This document shows positions 8,343 through 15,040 of a stretch of 39,081 nt of DNA, piece after piece. The stretch comes from an uncultured bacterium. Lineage in GTDB: Bacteria; Verrucomicrobiota; Kiritimatiellia; RFP12; UBA1067. Numbering within the stretch: position 1 is the stretch's first letter; each line of letters starts with the position of its first letter. The stretch spans positions 1,900-40,980 of the forward strand of contig CADCOC010000045.1 in assembly GCA_902802945.1 (NCBI GenBank). Reading direction: 5' to 3'. The position numbers and the translations under genes were made by a program. The notes under the pieces are model-generated. The model was given only the letters and a program-made list of their open reading frames with translations. It made no database searches and had not been told where the DNA came from.

Positions 8343-9107
8343 ATGAAACTTGACGATGTGTTTGAGAAAATCAAACGGAGTGCGAAACTCAGACTTGATT
8401 GGTTTGATCTTGAGGACGGTTTGATTGAGTTCGCTGGAACCGAGAAAGGAGCGCTGATTGCGGAGAATGTCCTTACTGAGGCGTTGGGCGAACTTTCGTT
8501 CGGCAAGGCGAAGGATGAAGTGACGGCGGGGCTGAATGCCCAATTTCTCGCTTTACATGTACAGACGGATGTCGGCGATTTCGTGGCCGACGTAGAGCAG
8601 AAATGCAAAACCGAGATCGATGCATTCGTTCATGTTAGAACGATGAATATGCTTGGGGTGCCTGCCGACGCGATATTTGTTGATTTGAAACCTAAACTCC
8701 TCTCTCTTGCTGTAGGACAATCTCCGGTTGGAGATGAAAGACAGAACATCCAGACGCGACTTGTCGACCCAATCATACAAAGTGGCAAGAAACGATTTGA
8801 TTACAAATCCTTCGTCAATAGGGCTGTCGATGATGAGCCTGCTAATGGTGAAATACGCTTGGGGCGCGTCTTTGAACGTGCTTTAGCCCTTTATTCAGAG
8901 ATAGAAGAATCGGACAAGATCGTCAAAATCTTGAAGTCGATGATGAAACCAAACAACTATCCTTCTTGGTTGGAAGATTTGGTTGATGTCACCATGCAGA
9001 ATTGTACAAGAGAGCGGTGTGCGCTCATGGCAATGAACATAGGTTTTTGCAAGGGCTTGGCAATTGACAATCTGGAAAAGATCGTCCTTCATCGACTTAA
9101 TAATTGA
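8343..9107 (+). CDS. Hypothetical protein downstream of GmrSD-like genes
   Basis: The 254-residue protein starts at ATG 8343, 14 nt after the DUF1524 frame, with AAGGG in front. It is soluble, helical and mildly acidic. No motif is recognised; phrases such as GRVFERALALYSEIEESDKI suggest helical packing. The short gap indicates co-transcription with the GmrSD-like genes, so it may be an accessory of that system. The gene looks intact. It could equally be an independent cargo gene. Confidence 0.65.
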   Translation: MKLDDVFEKIKRSAKLRLDWFDLEDGLIEFAGTEKGALIAENVLTEALGELSFGKAKDEVTAGLNAQFLALHVQTDVGDFVADVEQKCKTEIDAFVHVRTMNMLGVPADAIFVDLKPKLLSLAVGQSPVGDERQNIQTRLVDPIIQSGKKRFDYKSFVNRAVDDEPANGEIRLGRVFERALALYSEIEESDKIVKILKSMMKPNNYPSWLEDLVDVTMQNCTRERCALMAMNIGFCKGLAIDNLEKIVLHRLNN

Positions 9108-9212
9108 TTGCCATGACCGCCTTTCTTCCCAATCGTGAAATCTACGAACGGGTTGTCTGCTGGATTGTACCGCAGGCGAAGCAGTAGCTTTGGATTGCGG
9201 CTGCTCATATTT

Positions 9213-9296
9213 TGATCAGGTTGTGAGATCTTGAGCGGCGGAAGGGCACGGAGATTTTCCTTTCGCCGCTCAAATGCCGTTGGCATGGATGATGCT
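9213..9296 (+). promoter_or_regulatory. Sigma-54 promoter P3 with upstream motif and dyad
   Basis: TGGCATG-GATG-ATGCT at 9281-9296 is a near-consensus match (GG and GC invariant). Upstream motif TGATCAGGTTGTGA at 9213-9226. Inverted repeat TTGAGCGGCG (9231-9240) with CGCCGCTCAA (9264-9273). The predicted start (~9307) is adjacent to an ATG at 9308. Confidence 0.75.
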
Positions 9297-9334
9297 GTTG
9301 GGTGGGTATGAACAATCAACAACGAAAGGATCAG

Positions 9335-9796
9335 ATGATGGCGGGTCATGCGGGCAACAAGAAGCAAACAGCCGAGGTGAAAGATGATGCGCGAACGGCA
9401 CATGTCGATGAGCGAGGGGTTAAGTTTTTGGGGATGAAGCCACTGAAGCTTGTGCAGGTGAAAATTGGTAAGGAGGGCAAGACAATCTGCCGCTTTTCAC
9501 CAAGTATTGGTGGCGTGCCGAAGGAGTTTCTCATTCTGCCCGAGATTGAGTTGAGGAGCGCGGATGATGAAGCCATCAGCGGCGCATTGCGCCGATATGT
9601 TGCTTCGCTGTGCGAGAAAGGGGAGTCGGTTGAATTGTCGGTGGCAGATACAGGTGTTGTCCGTATTGATCTGACGCTCGACGGCGAGTGTCGGAGTCTC
9701 TGGTTCAATGCAAGGACATCCGACACAGTTGTCCTTGACGCCGACGGCAACATTTGCAAAAACATAAGAGAGGCGATCCAAGATCCCAGTGTGTAG
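9335..9796 (+). CDS. Unrecognised protein, paralogue of the gene at 12768
   Basis: From ATG 9335 (after GAAAGGATCAG) this is 153 residues; ATG 9308, in the same frame, would be nearly leaderless. It shares most of its length with the protein at 12768-13175, including FLGM[KR]PLK, RYV.SL.E.GE.VE, SLWFNA.TSDTV and LDADGN.CKNIREAIQ. The conserved strands and Gly/Asp turns suggest a compact beta-rich domain, and no catalytic motif is obvious. Both copies lie in the sigma-54 cassette array, so the family is probably part of that response. I do not recognise a known domain. Confidence 0.7.
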   Translation: MMAGHAGNKKQTAEVKDDARTAHVDERGVKFLGMKPLKLVQVKIGKEGKTICRFSPSIGGVPKEFLILPEIELRSADDEAISGALRRYVASLCEKGESVELSVADTGVVRIDLTLDGECRSLWFNARTSDTVVLDADGNICKNIREAIQDPSV

Positions 9797-9800
9797 ATTT

Positions 9801-9883
9801 TGAGCAGGTGGTGAAATTTTGAGCGGCGGAAGGGCGCGGGAGGCGCATTCCGCCGCTCAAATGCTGTTGGCACGGATGTTGCT
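9801..9883 (+). promoter_or_regulatory. Sigma-54 promoter P4 with upstream motif and dyad
   Basis: TGGCACG-GATG-TTGCT at 9868-9883 is an exact consensus match. Upstream motif TGAGCAGGTGGTGA at 9801-9814. Inverted repeat TTGAGCGGCGGAA (9819-9831) with TTCCGCCGCTCAA (9848-9860), 13 bp perfect. Predicted start ~9894, giving a ~28-nt leader with AAAGGA before ATG 9922. Confidence 0.85.
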
Positions 9884-9921
9884 GTAGGGCTGGCGTAAAA
9901 AACAACAGAAAGGAAAACGAC

Positions 9922-10254
9922 ATGGCAATAAGAATGAGTTCAACGGTTCGGACAGGGAGCGTTCTTGAGGACTTCTCTCTCATCTCGTATGACGAGGACA
10001 TGGGGCGGATGTTAGTTCGCAAGGAGTTTGGTGACGGTTCAGAATGGGCGGAACCAATTGCGATCACGATTCCAGACCTCTTCTTCCTATTCAAGGAAGA
10101 GGGCGTCGATCCGTCGGAAAATACATCGGCTAGTTGCTTCGAGTTCCACAAGGCGAAGATTAAAGTCGGGGATTATTCATCGACGTTCGATGATGACATG
10201 TCGGAATATGATTTTGGTCAATCCTACTGGGTTTGCGAGGCGGTGAGAAACTGA
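9922..10254 (+). CDS. Small acidic hypothetical protein
   Basis: This 110-residue acidic protein contains FSLISYDEDMGRML, PDLFFLFKEEGVDPSE and YSSTFDDDMSEYDF. No domain is recognised, and no signal peptide or membrane segment is seen. ATG 9922 is well supported by AAAGGAAAACGAC upstream and by an exact sigma-54 promoter 38 nt before it. It is a single-gene cassette: the next sigma-54 unit begins 65 bp after its stop. The strong acidity may point to an inhibitor or a nucleic-acid mimic, but this is only a possibility. Confidence 0.7.
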   Translation: MAIRMSSTVRTGSVLEDFSLISYDEDMGRMLVRKEFGDGSEWAEPIAITIPDLFFLFKEEGVDPSENTSASCFEFHKAKIKVGDYSSTFDDDMSEYDFGQSYWVCEAVRN

Positions 10255-10319
10255 AAGGACTGCCGAATTCAGGATTATGACTTGGGCGGCAATTAGGACT
10301 GGTGCTGTGGTTCATATTT

Positions 10320-10402
10320 TGAATAGGTGATGAAATCTTGGGCGGCGAAAGGGCGCGGGATGCGCCTTTCGCCGCTCAATTGTTGTTGGCACGGATGGTG
10401 CT
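10320..10402 (+). promoter_or_regulatory. Sigma-54 promoter P5 with upstream motif and dyad
   Basis: TGGCACG-GATG-GTGCT at 10387-10402 has one mismatch to consensus. Upstream motif TGAATAGGTGATGA at 10320-10333. Long inverted repeat TTGGGCGGCGAAAGGGCGC (10338-10356) with GCGCCTTTCGCCGCTCAA (10362-10379). Predicted start ~10413. Confidence 0.8.
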
Positions 10403-10432
10403 TATCGGGGTGTGCAAGAAAGGAACGACTAT

Positions 10433-11304
10433 ATGGCAATCTATCTGCGTGACTTCATGTTTCGCTCCGCTAGGGAGGAATCGGATTTCTATCTGGCAGA
10501 GAAGAGGACGTGCTTCAACTCCTTCTATCCACTGGACATTTTCCCTCAGAAAGGACTTGTGAGGGTTGATTTCGAGCCAGTCACGATATTCTACGGCGGC
10601 AACGGTTCGGGGAAATCTACGATGCTCAACATAATCGCGGCACGGCTCAACGTGTTACGGGAGATCCCATTCAAGCCGTCAAGGTTCCGCCATTGTCTTT
10701 CAATTCGGAATTGGGTGAGGAATGGAAGGGCGTCCCTGCCGAAAGCAGAATATTGACAAGCGAGGACGTGTTCGACAAGACTTTGACCGTGAGAGGCCGA
10801 AACCGTGAAATCGACCGGCAGCGCGATATGGTGGCACAGAAGTGGTGGGCCTACAACGTTGAAGGCAAGCACACGAACATGACCTCGATGCACGGACCGG
10901 AATACGAGGCATGGAAGATGCAACACTCTATGCGCGACAAGTCAATGTCAAAGGTCATAAAGGAAGAGGTGGGGTTTAACATAAAGACCGGATCCAATGG
11001 GGAGAACGCCTTTGAGTTCTTCATGGAGAAAGTACAGGGTAATGCGCTCTATCTTCTTGACGAACCGGAGAACAGCCTTTCTGCGACATGGCAGGTGAAG
11101 CTGGCGTCTTACCTTGAAGGCATGGCACGATTCGAGAGGTGTCAGTTCGTGATCGCCACACATTCGCCGTTCCTGCTTGGCATTCGTGGTGCGAAAATAT
11201 ACGATCTGGACACGGATGGCGTTCCCGTCCGGAAGTGGACGGAACTTGAGAACGTACGGCAATACTACGAGTTCTTCCACGAGCGTATGGAGGAGTTCAG
11301 TTAA
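10433..11304 (+). pseudogene. AAA/ABC-type ATPase (OLD/SMC-like nucleotide switch), frameshifted
   Basis: ATG 10433 follows AAAGGAACGACTAT. The first frame (to 10756) has a Q-loop-preceding strand and Walker A FYGGNGSGKST. The second frame (open across 10693-11304) continues with ILTSEDVFD, an ABC signature-like SNGENAFEFF (written GSNGENAF here), Walker B ALYLLDEPENSLS and the switch histidine FVIATHSPFLL, ending KWTELENVRQYYEFFHERM. Together they form one ~290-residue protein of a common stand-alone AAA ATPase family. A single 1-nt shift near 10675-10700 breaks it. It is driven by sigma-54 promoter P5. It may be a decayed gene or a sequencing indel, since the conserved motifs on both sides are intact. 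Confidence 0.8.
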
Positions 11305-11328
11305 TGACAAGATACCGGGAACACTAAA

Positions 11329-11703
11329 TTGAAGAAGTCGTTGAATCTCAATCTGTTGGAGTTTCATGTGCGCGAGGCGGCGCAGGAGCTTGACTTGCTA
11401 CTGGATGCGATCCACTATGCGAAGGACGGGACGCGGCGGAAGGGCGCTGTCGGAGACGAGCCTTTGCACTGGCCGTTGCGGGAGGAGGCGCTTGCCGCCT
11501 CGCTTGAACACGCCTACCACCATCTCAACTTCGCGTGGAACGGGCGGTTCAAGACGATGCGTGAAGCGGATGCGCAGTTCGATCGGAATGAGAAGTTCCC
11601 ATATCCGCATGGCGCAGTCGGTTGGTTCGCAAAGTTCTGGCCGAAATCGTTGATTAGGAAGCGCAAACGAAAGATGAGTGTGGCGGAGGCGCAAATGACG
11701 TGA
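11329..11703 (+). CDS. Hypothetical protein downstream of the AAA ATPase
   Basis: The 124-residue frame starts at TTG 11329, 24 nt after the ATPase stop, with a weak CCGGGAA upstream. It contains LEFHVREAAQELDLLLDAIH, LEHAYHHLNFAWNGR and a basic tail, LIRKRKRKMSVAEAQ. No family is recognised. The layout suggests a helical partner encoded with the ATPase. A decayed copy of its 3' end appears at about 13350-13416, so this gene (or its cassette) was duplicated. The non-ATG start is uncertain. Confidence 0.55.
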   Translation: MKKSLNLNLLEFHVREAAQELDLLLDAIHYAKDGTRRKGAVGDEPLHWPLREEALAASLEHAYHHLNFAWNGRFKTMREADAQFDRNEKFPYPHGAVGWFAKFWPKSLIRKRKRKMSVAEAQMT

Positions 11704-11712
11704 TTGTGCGGT

Positions 11713-11802
11713 GATGAGAATCACAAGAGGGCGCTGAAGTTGCTGGAAGAATCGGCCAAGGAAGGATTTGTGTTTGCACGGCAGCAGTTGGCTGCGTTGT
11801 AG
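11713..11802 (+). pseudogene. Sel1-repeat C-terminal fragment
   Basis: Directly after the preceding stop, the frame reads DENHKRALKLLEESAKEGFV then FARQQLAAL and a stop. This is the end of a Sel1-repeat protein without any start codon or ribosome binding site. It is a gene fragment left by rearrangement. Confidence 0.6.
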
Positions 11803-11811
11803 GTTGTTTGC

Positions 11812-11837
11812 GGCGCGCGCGGGGCGCGCGCCCTACC
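11812..11837 (-). repeat. 26-bp GGTAG palindrome, intergenic copy 1
   Basis: In reverse orientation: GGTAG, then arms GGCGCGCGC and GCGCGCGCC around CCC. It lies between a Sel1 fragment and sigma-54 promoter P6. Confidence 0.8.
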
Positions 11838-11867
11838 GGTTTGGTGGCACTTGCTGATTTTGCCTGC

Positions 11868-11893
11868 GGCGCGCGTGGGGCGCGCGCGCTACC
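11868..11893 (-). repeat. 26-bp GGTAG palindrome, intergenic copy 2
   Basis: A second reverse-orientation copy, 56 bp after the first, with a slipped or imperfect arm (CGCGCGCGC against ACGCGCGCC). Both copies are followed on the + strand by GGTTTGG. Confidence 0.7.
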
Positions 11894-11923
11894 GGTTTGG
11901 GCAATAGGTGATAGATCATAATT

Positions 11924-12006
11924 TGATCGGCTGGTGAAATATTGAGCGGCGGAAGGCGCAGGATGTGCCTTCCGCCGCTTGATTTTGTATTGGCATGGAT
12001 GTTGCT
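11924..12006 (+). promoter_or_regulatory. Sigma-54 promoter P6 with upstream motif and dyad
   Basis: TGGCATG-GATG-TTGCT at 11991-12006 has one mismatch. Upstream motif TGATCGGCTGGTGA at 11924-11937. Inverted repeat TTGAGCGGCGGAAGGC (11942-11957) with GCCTTCCGCCGCTTGA (11967-11982). Predicted start ~12017, with GGAGAAAGG before ATG 12045. Confidence 0.8.
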
Positions 12007-12044
12007 AGAGTGTGGTTGTAAGTCACAGGAGAAAGGTTGAGCAG

Positions 12045-12704
12045 ATGAAACAACTCACAAGAATCAGCAACGATTCAGCAAGGAAGGCACTTGGAGAACT
12101 GACCTTGGTGGACATCGAAAAGAGGCTTCAAGAGGGGGCGCGCGTGTCCATCATGCTTGGGCAGCTTGATTTGAAAAACGGCGACAGAGCGGTCGCGTGG
12201 ATCGGCACTGCGCTTGCCACGGTGCGCGGCCATTCCAAATTTGCCATCTCGGTTCGGGATGTGCCAGGCCTCATCCAGGTCGGCCTCGAGCTGTCGCGCA
12301 GGATCTGGCGAATTGAAAAGGAAGGTCATCCTTATGGTGCCGAGATGGGTATTAAAGAACTTGGCAGCAAATCCCCGTTTCGTGGAATATGCCCGATGGA
12401 GGACACCACTTGCAAAGGGGCTCTGGCAGCCGCGACTGCAGTCATGGAATCTTTTCTCTGGAGTCCGAAACGCAATTTGTGGCCCATCTACATTCCCGTC
12501 ACCGACCGCAATACAATGATGGGGTTTCTCGGCGGTTACGGTATGTTTCCGCATGATGAAGAAGGGCGGCCGTTGTCTGTCGATGCGGTGGTTGCTTTCC
12601 TGGGACACGGCGGCGGCAAAAGCTGCGGATATATCCGGTCTTTCAAGCGTGAGGTAATAGGCATGGGGCTTACTCCTCCACCTAAGCCGGTTTGGTGCGA
12701 CTGA
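12045..12704 (+). CDS. Hypothetical protein in a sigma-54 cassette
   Basis: From ATG 12045 (GGAGAAAGGTTGAGCAG upstream) this is 219 residues. It has an N-terminal helical part (KALGELTLVDIEKRLQEG), then a Gly-rich region including MMGFLGGYGMFPHDEEGRP and VVAFLGHGGGKSCGYI. The GHGGGKS string resembles a P-loop but lies near the C-terminus without a Walker B, so I do not call it an ATPase. No family is recognised. It forms a two-gene unit with the 12768 gene, 63 nt downstream. Confidence 0.65.
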   Translation: MKQLTRISNDSARKALGELTLVDIEKRLQEGARVSIMLGQLDLKNGDRAVAWIGTALATVRGHSKFAISVRDVPGLIQVGLELSRRIWRIEKEGHPYGAEMGIKELGSKSPFRGICPMEDTTCKGALAAATAVMESFLWSPKRNLWPIYIPVTDRNTMMGFLGGYGMFPHDEEGRPLSVDAVVAFLGHGGGKSCGYIRSFKREVIGMGLTPPPKPVWCD

Positions 12705-12767
12705 CGGATGAAGTTAAACAGGATGTGCGCAGGCATGGAAGGTGTCCTATTCAAGGAGATTTGCAAG

Positions 12768-13175
12768 ATGAAAGACGATGCTGAACGCAGAGTGGAATTT
12801 CTGGGCATGCGGCCGTTGAAGGTCATCAAGATACGACGGCTCGTGAGTGGGAAGGAGAGTGTTTCATATAACTTCTCTCCCAGTACGCATGGCGTGCCGG
12901 ATGAGTTTCTCATAATTCCAGATGTCGCCTGGCGGAATGGCGGTGTCGACGATCTCAATGGTGCCGTGAGAAGGTATGTTGAGAGTTTGCGCGAGAATGG
13001 CGAAACGGTGGAGGTGGCAGTGTCTGACAGTGGCATTGTCTGCTTGGATCTGCTGTTCAACGGCGAACGGCGCAGTCTGTGGTTCAATGCCTACACATCA
13101 GACACCGTCATCCTTGACGCAGACGGCAACGTTTGCAAAAACATAAGAGAGGCGATTCAAGGTTCAAGTGTTTAG
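12768..13175 (+). CDS. Unrecognised protein, paralogue of the gene at 9335
   Basis: From ATG 12768 (AAGGAGATTTGCAAG upstream) this is 135 residues. An in-frame ATG at 12708 would add 20 residues that the paralogue does not support. It matches the 9335 product across almost its whole length, with the invariant block SLWFNA.TSDTV.LDADGN and the end CKNIREAIQ. Several substitutions are conservative, so both copies look under selection rather than freshly duplicated. It is probably co-transcribed with the gene at 12045 from promoter P6. The function is unknown. Confidence 0.7.
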   Translation: MKDDAERRVEFLGMRPLKVIKIRRLVSGKESVSYNFSPSTHGVPDEFLIIPDVAWRNGGVDDLNGAVRRYVESLRENGETVEVAVSDSGIVCLDLLFNGERRSLWFNAYTSDTVILDADGNVCKNIREAIQGSSV

Positions 13176-13229
13176 CTCGTCGCCCGCGCTTCGAGCAGGA
13201 ATGTAAATGAGGACAGGATAACTTTGATG

Positions 13230-13332
13230 TTTGCTTTCGCTGCTGGGAGATTAGGAGATTCAGAGATTCGGACGATATTATAAAGATTCTCCAAGCCTCC
13301 TAAACTCCAAAACTCCCAGTAGCGAAAGCAAA
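13230..13332 (+). repeat. Long inverted repeat, mobile-palindrome-like
   Basis: The outer arms TTTGCTTTCGCT-G-CTGGGAG (13230-13249) and CTCCCAG-T-AGCGAAAGCAAA (13313-13332) pair over 20 positions with one G/T. Inner arms TTAGGAG and CTCCTAA also pair. The loop is rich in GGAGATT/AGATTC repeats. No gene lies inside. This resembles a small non-autonomous palindromic element. Confidence 0.75.
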
Positions 13333-13349
13333 TAAGAGAAGCCATAAGG

Positions 13350-13416
13350 AAGTTAGGCAAGGAAAAGCAAGCGAAAGAGGAGTGTGGCGAAGGCGCAGAC
13401 GGCGTGATTGTGTGGT
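13350..13416 (+). pseudogene. Decayed copy of the 3' end of the 11329 gene
   Basis: The stretch around GCGAAAGAGGAGTGTGGCGA and the following AGGCGCAGACGGCGTGATTG resembles 11650-11710, at the end of the hypothetical gene at 11329. The remaining bases up to promoter P7 hold no gene that I can support. Confidence 0.5.
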
Positions 13417-13493
13417 GCAGCTGCGTCTTGTGATGCGTCGATTCTCGACAACGCGCGGCCACGCGGCGCGGTCGGCTAGTTCGCGTCAAATTC

Positions 13494-13599
13494 TGAACAC
13501 CTGCTGATATTTTGAGTATTGGGAGGGCGGCGGAAAGGCTCGTTCTGCCGCGTATAGCGGCTTTTTGCCAATCAAAATGATGTTGGCATTGTTATTGCT
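13494..13599 (+). promoter_or_regulatory. Sigma-54 promoter P7 with upstream motif and dyads
   Basis: TGGCATT-GTTA-TTGCT at 13584-13599. Upstream motif TGAACACCTGCTGA at 13494-13507, about 90 bp before the -24 element, ~20 bp more than in the other cassettes. The interval holds GCGGCGGAA...TTCTGCCGC and a small hairpin CCGC-GTATA-GCGG (13548-13560). Predicted start ~13610. Confidence 0.65.
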
Positions 13600-13625
13600 A
13601 GTCTTTAGGTTAAGGAGAATTTAAA

Positions 13626-13853
13626 GTGAATGATTTGATATTGACCAAGATGCGCGAGGGCGACTGGGGAGCCGTTGTCCGGCTGATGCGCGAAGAGCGT
13701 GAAGGCGCGGCGGTGGGCGAGCAGCCAAAGGCTGAACCGGGGCGGCCGATGCCGTTCAAGGAACGTTTCGAGACCGTGCAGATCACGCCGCAAAAGGTGG
13801 CGGACTCGGTTGTGGAGGAGAATGGGCGCCCTTACCGTCGCAAAAGAACTTGA
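13626..13853 (+). CDS. Small hypothetical protein
   Basis: The 75-residue frame starts at GTG 13626 with TAAGGAG upstream and a sigma-54 promoter 27 nt before it. It is highly charged: MREGDWGAVVRLMREEREG near the N-terminus and a basic end, RPYRRKRT. No domain is recognised. The well-placed promoter and ribosome binding site argue for a real gene despite its length. The next sigma-54 unit starts 70 bp later. Confidence 0.55.
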   Translation: MNDLILTKMREGDWGAVVRLMREEREGAAVGEQPKAEPGRPMPFKERFETVQITPQKVADSVVEENGRPYRRKRT

Positions 13854-13923
13854 ATTGATTCATTCGGATCATGAAGCGGAAGCGGATGACCTTCAAGGGT
13901 GTCGGTTGTGGCTGTTCAGATTT

Positions 13924-14005
13924 TTCGCAGGGTGTCAGACCTTGAACGGCGGGGGTACGGAATGCACATTCCGTAGTTTGATTTCGCGTTGGCACGGATG
14001 GTGCT
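13924..14005 (+). promoter_or_regulatory. Sigma-54 promoter P8 with upstream motif and dyad
   Basis: TGGCACG-GATG-GTGCT at 13990-14005 has one mismatch. Upstream motif TTCGCAGGGTGTCA at 13924-13937. Perfect inverted repeat TACGGAATG-CA-CATTCCGTA at 13956-13975; its sequence differs from the other cassettes but its place is the same. Predicted start ~14016, next to an ATG at 14017. Confidence 0.8.
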
Positions 14006-14016
14006 GTTGGGTGGGT

Positions 14017-14100
14017 ATGGCGTTCAGCAGAAGAAAAGTGCGAGAAACAGCTTGGTTGAAGACTGTTCAATTCCTAGTTCTAACGGAGGAGTATCTATGA
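14017..14100 (+). CDS. Possible leader peptide overlapping the ADP-ribosylglycohydrolase start
   Basis: ATG 14017, one base after the predicted transcription start, opens 27 codons (MAFSRRKVRETAWLKTVQFL, then VLTEEYL) whose stop overlaps the next gene's start as ATGA. Translation here would be nearly leaderless and could couple to the enzyme gene. Its existence is inferred from position only. Confidence 0.3.
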   Translation: MAFSRRKVRETAWLKTVQFLVLTEEYL

Positions 14101-14978
14101 TAGGTGCAATTGTAGGAGACATCGCGGGGTCGCGGTTCGAGTTTGACAATCACAAGTCGAAAGATTTTGAATTGTTTGTTTCATGCGGAAAGTTGAATGG
14201 AAGTGTTGATGATGACTTGAAGACGATGTTGGATTCATCCACATATACCGACGACAGCGTGATGACGGTGGCAATTGCAAAGGCGATTCTTCGTTGGAAA
14301 GAGATGGAATCGCCGACGTGCCAGGATCTTTCGCGCATTGCGGTGGCAACTATGCGTGAATTCGGCAAGATGTATCCGCTTGCCGGGTATGGTGGAACAT
14401 TTGAAATGTGGCTGCACGACGAAACAATGGGGCCGTACAACAGTTGGGGAAATGGTGCGGCGATGCGCGTGAGCGCATGCGGCTGGGCGGGACGGACGCT
14501 CGATGAGGTCAAAGCGATGTCACGCGCCGTCACTGAGGTGACGCACAACCATCCCGAAGGCATAAAAGGCGCGGAGGCGACGGCGGTCGCCACATTCCTT
14601 GCTCGAACCGGCAAGACCAAAGAGGAAATCAGGTCAGCCGTCATTCAAGACTACTACGCTCTCGACTTCACGCTTGATGAAATCCGTCCTGGCTATGAAT
14701 TTGACGTTTCGTGCCAAGGGTCCGTGCCGCAGGCACTTGAGGCATTCATAGAGTCAACATCGTTCGAGGATGCCATCCGCAATGCCGTTTCAATCGGCGG
14801 CGACTCGGACACCATCGCGGCAATATGCGGCGCGGTGGCGGGTGCGTTCTATGGTGTGCCAGACGATATCCGCGCTAAAGCAGAGACATTTCTGCCGTCT
14901 CACCTTCTTGAGACACTCCATTCATTTGAGTCCAAATTTTGTCAAACGTCATATCGTGATGCCGGAGATATGAAATGA
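14097..14978 (+). CDS. ADP-ribosylglycohydrolase (ARH/DraG family)
   Basis: From ATG 14097 (GGAGGAG upstream) this is 293 residues, the usual size for the family. It begins with MIGAIVGDIAGSRFE, has the metal-binding YTDDSVMT (T51, D52, D53), NSWGNGAAMRVSACGW, and the second metal site GGDSDTIAAICGAVAGAFYG (D236, D238). All expected metal ligands are present, so an active hydrolase removing ADP-ribose from proteins, nucleic acids or small molecules is likely. The longer upstream frame (from 13989) is not used, because it would start before the predicted transcription start. Expression is expected from sigma-54 promoter P8. The gene is intact, unlike several neighbours. Confidence 0.93.
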   Translation: MIGAIVGDIAGSRFEFDNHKSKDFELFVSCGKLNGSVDDDLKTMLDSSTYTDDSVMTVAIAKAILRWKEMESPTCQDLSRIAVATMREFGKMYPLAGYGGTFEMWLHDETMGPYNSWGNGAAMRVSACGWAGRTLDEVKAMSRAVTEVTHNHPEGIKGAEATAVATFLARTGKTKEEIRSAVIQDYYALDFTLDEIRPGYEFDVSCQGSVPQALEAFIESTSFEDAIRNAVSIGGDSDTIAAICGAVAGAFYGVPDDIRAKAETFLPSHLLETLHSFESKFCQTSYRDAGDMK

Positions 14979-15040
14979 TGCTGGGTAACCTCTTCGCCTC
15001 ACATGTGACTGTATGGCGTCTACCCTCAATATTGTATGCG

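Noticed and set aside
11841..11860. TGGCACTTGCT as another sigma-54 promoter
   Set aside because: The -24 and -12 halves are adjacent, with the required spacer missing.
12045..12704. P-loop ATPase based on GHGGGKS
   Set aside because: The string is near the C-terminus with no Walker B or other nucleotide-binding motifs.
9213..14005. Cassette array resembling an integron
   Set aside because: The repeated sites sit at promoters rather than after genes, lack clear RYYYAAC/GTTRRRY attC core boxes, and no integrase is present.
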